DNA from: Marinimicrobium agarilyticum DSM 16975
GTDB lineage: Bacteria; Pseudomonadota; Gammaproteobacteria; Pseudomonadales; Cellvibrionaceae
Length of the DNA stretch: 64,000 nt
Direction: 5' to 3'
Assembly: GCF_000423345.1 (NCBI RefSeq)
Contig: NZ_AUHU01000008.1
Location: 161,381-225,380 of the forward strand
The translations under genes were made by a program, and so were the position numbers. Shown piece after piece: positions 63,348-64,000 of the stretch. Positions within the stretch are counted from its first letter, which is position 1; every line of letters starts with the position of its first letter. Below the pieces are notes generated by a model. It was not told where the DNA came from. It saw nothing but the letters and a program-made list of their open reading frames with translations, and searched no databases.

Positions 63348-64000
63348 TTATTTGGGCCGCCGATCCAGCGTCCGATAGCCGAGCGCTTCGGTCAGATGCG
63401 CCGCTTCCAGCGCGGTACAGCCCGCCATGTCAGCCAGGGTTCGCGCGACTTTCAGAACCCGGTGATAGGCCCGACTCGACAGGCCCAGTGTTTCAATGGC
63501 GTCTTCTAGCAGGGTGCGGTTGGCCTGGTTCAAATCGCACACCCGCTCGAGCTCCGGCACGCTCAACAAATGATTGGCTTTGCCCTGGCGATCCAGCTGG
63601 CGTTGGCGGGCAGCGATGACCCGCTGGCGCACCGCCGTGCTGGGTTCGCCTTCGCGTTTGCCCTGCAGTTCGCCCCGCTTGAGTAGGCGCACCGGCACAT
63701 GCATATCGATGCGATCCAGCAGCGGTCCGGAGATCTTGTCCCGATAGCGGCGAATCTGGTCCGGCGTGCAGGTACAGCCTCCGTCCAGGGCGCCGTGGTA
63801 GCCGCAGGGGCAGGGGTTCATGGCGGCGATTAACTGAAAACGGGCCGGGTAGACCGCCTGCGCTTTGGCCCGGGAGATGCGCACCTCGCCACTCTCCAGC
63901 GGTTCGCGCAGGACCTCCAGCACGTGCCGGTGGAATTCCGGCAGCTCGTCCAGAAAAAGCACTCCATTGTGGGCGAGGGAAATCTCACCGGGCTTGGGGT
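63348..64000 (-). CDS. comM: Mg-chelatase-like AAA ATPase ComM (YifB), 5' end outside the window
   Basis: C-terminal part of a ComM/YifB protein. The frame stays open to the right edge, so the start is beyond the window. Visible features are Walker B (GVLFLDELPEF), an AAA sensor region (PARFQLIAAMNPCPCG), a zinc-binding cluster of cysteines (CPCGYHG...CTCTPDQ), ISGPLLDRIDMHV (arginine-finger region) and a C-terminal Mg_chelatase_C domain (RAYHRVLKVARTLADM). ComM is a hexameric helicase that promotes branch migration during natural transformation, and dprA is also in this window. Confidence 0.94.
   Translation of the reverse strand, partial: PKPGEISLAHNGVLFLDELPEFHRHVLEVLREPLESGEVRISRAKAQAVYPARFQLIAAMNPCPCGYHGALDGGCTCTPDQIRRYRDKISGPLLDRIDMHVPVRLLKRGELQGKREGEPSTAVRQRVIAARQRQLDRQGKANHLLSVPELERVCDLNQANRTLLEDAIETLGLSSRAYHRVLKVARTLADMAGCTALEAAHLTEALGYRTLDRRPK

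Overview
The window reads as a chromosomal segment of a GC-rich, carbohydrate-degrading marine or soil Gammaproteobacterium, most like the Cellvibrionales (Saccharophagus, Cellvibrio, Marinimicrobium type). This rests on a conserved core (leuA, def-fmt-rsmB-trkA-trkH, dprA, tsaC, hemF, aroE, comM), lipoprotein carbohydrate-active enzymes with serine-rich linkers, and large TonB-dependent receptors. The genus is an inference. I see no rRNA, tRNA, CRISPR array, transposase or phage gene.

Layout. 1-8.1 kb: the 3' part of an S8 protease, a large lipoprotein, a sialate O-acetylesterase-like enzyme, an Lrp-type regulator and leuA with a structured leader. 8.1-20.3 kb: two diguanylate cyclases, a DUF202 protein, a decayed PL10 pectate lyase, a TonB receptor paired with a three-repeat lipoprotein, an AT-rich metzincin protease and a Tat-exported TIM-barrel protein. 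20.3-27.1 kb: an M16 protease and a pectin pair (CE8 pectinesterase, PL1 pectate lyase). 27.1-36.7 kb: trkH, trkA, rsmB, fmt and def on the minus strand; a LysM protein, dprA, a DUF6174 lipoprotein and tsaC on the plus strand. 36.9-42 kb: a four-part secreted cytochrome c/PA14/propeller/DUF1080 lipoprotein facing a Tat-exported Gfo/Idh/MocA oxidoreductase. 42.3-44.1 kb: hemF-aroE. 44.2-50.4 kb: a probable oxidative sugar pathway (GntR regulator, sugar-acid dehydratase, SDR, sodium symporter, SMP-30 lactonase). 50.4-60.4 kb: LacI regulator, MFS transporter, GH2 glycosidase, TonB receptor and tryptophan-halogenase-like flavoprotein. 60.4-64 kb: a B-box/TPR membrane protein, a rhomboid protease and the 3' part of comM.

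The most unusual signal is a family of three intergenic elements (40721-40844, 42073-42196, 47542-47665). Each has exactly the same plan: a 9-nt conserved left flank, a 30-nt arm, a 51-nt near-identical core, the 30-nt complementary arm, and GGAC. Arm sequences differ at a third or more of positions between copies, yet they stay complementary (30/30, 30/30 and 28/30 pairs). The core folds into two further small hairpins, one of which also covaries. This looks like a structured RNA or DNA hairpin family held by selection on structure. I cannot name it.

How the genes work together. The TonB receptors, outer lipoproteins and secreted enzymes suggest capture and breakdown of pectin and other acetylated plant or algal polysaccharides. 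The released sugars could feed the oxidative (dehydrogenase, lactonase, dehydratase) route. The LacI regulator probably controls the divergent MFS and GH2/TonB units through two matching 14-bp operators. Substrates are inferred from families and context, not read from the sequence.
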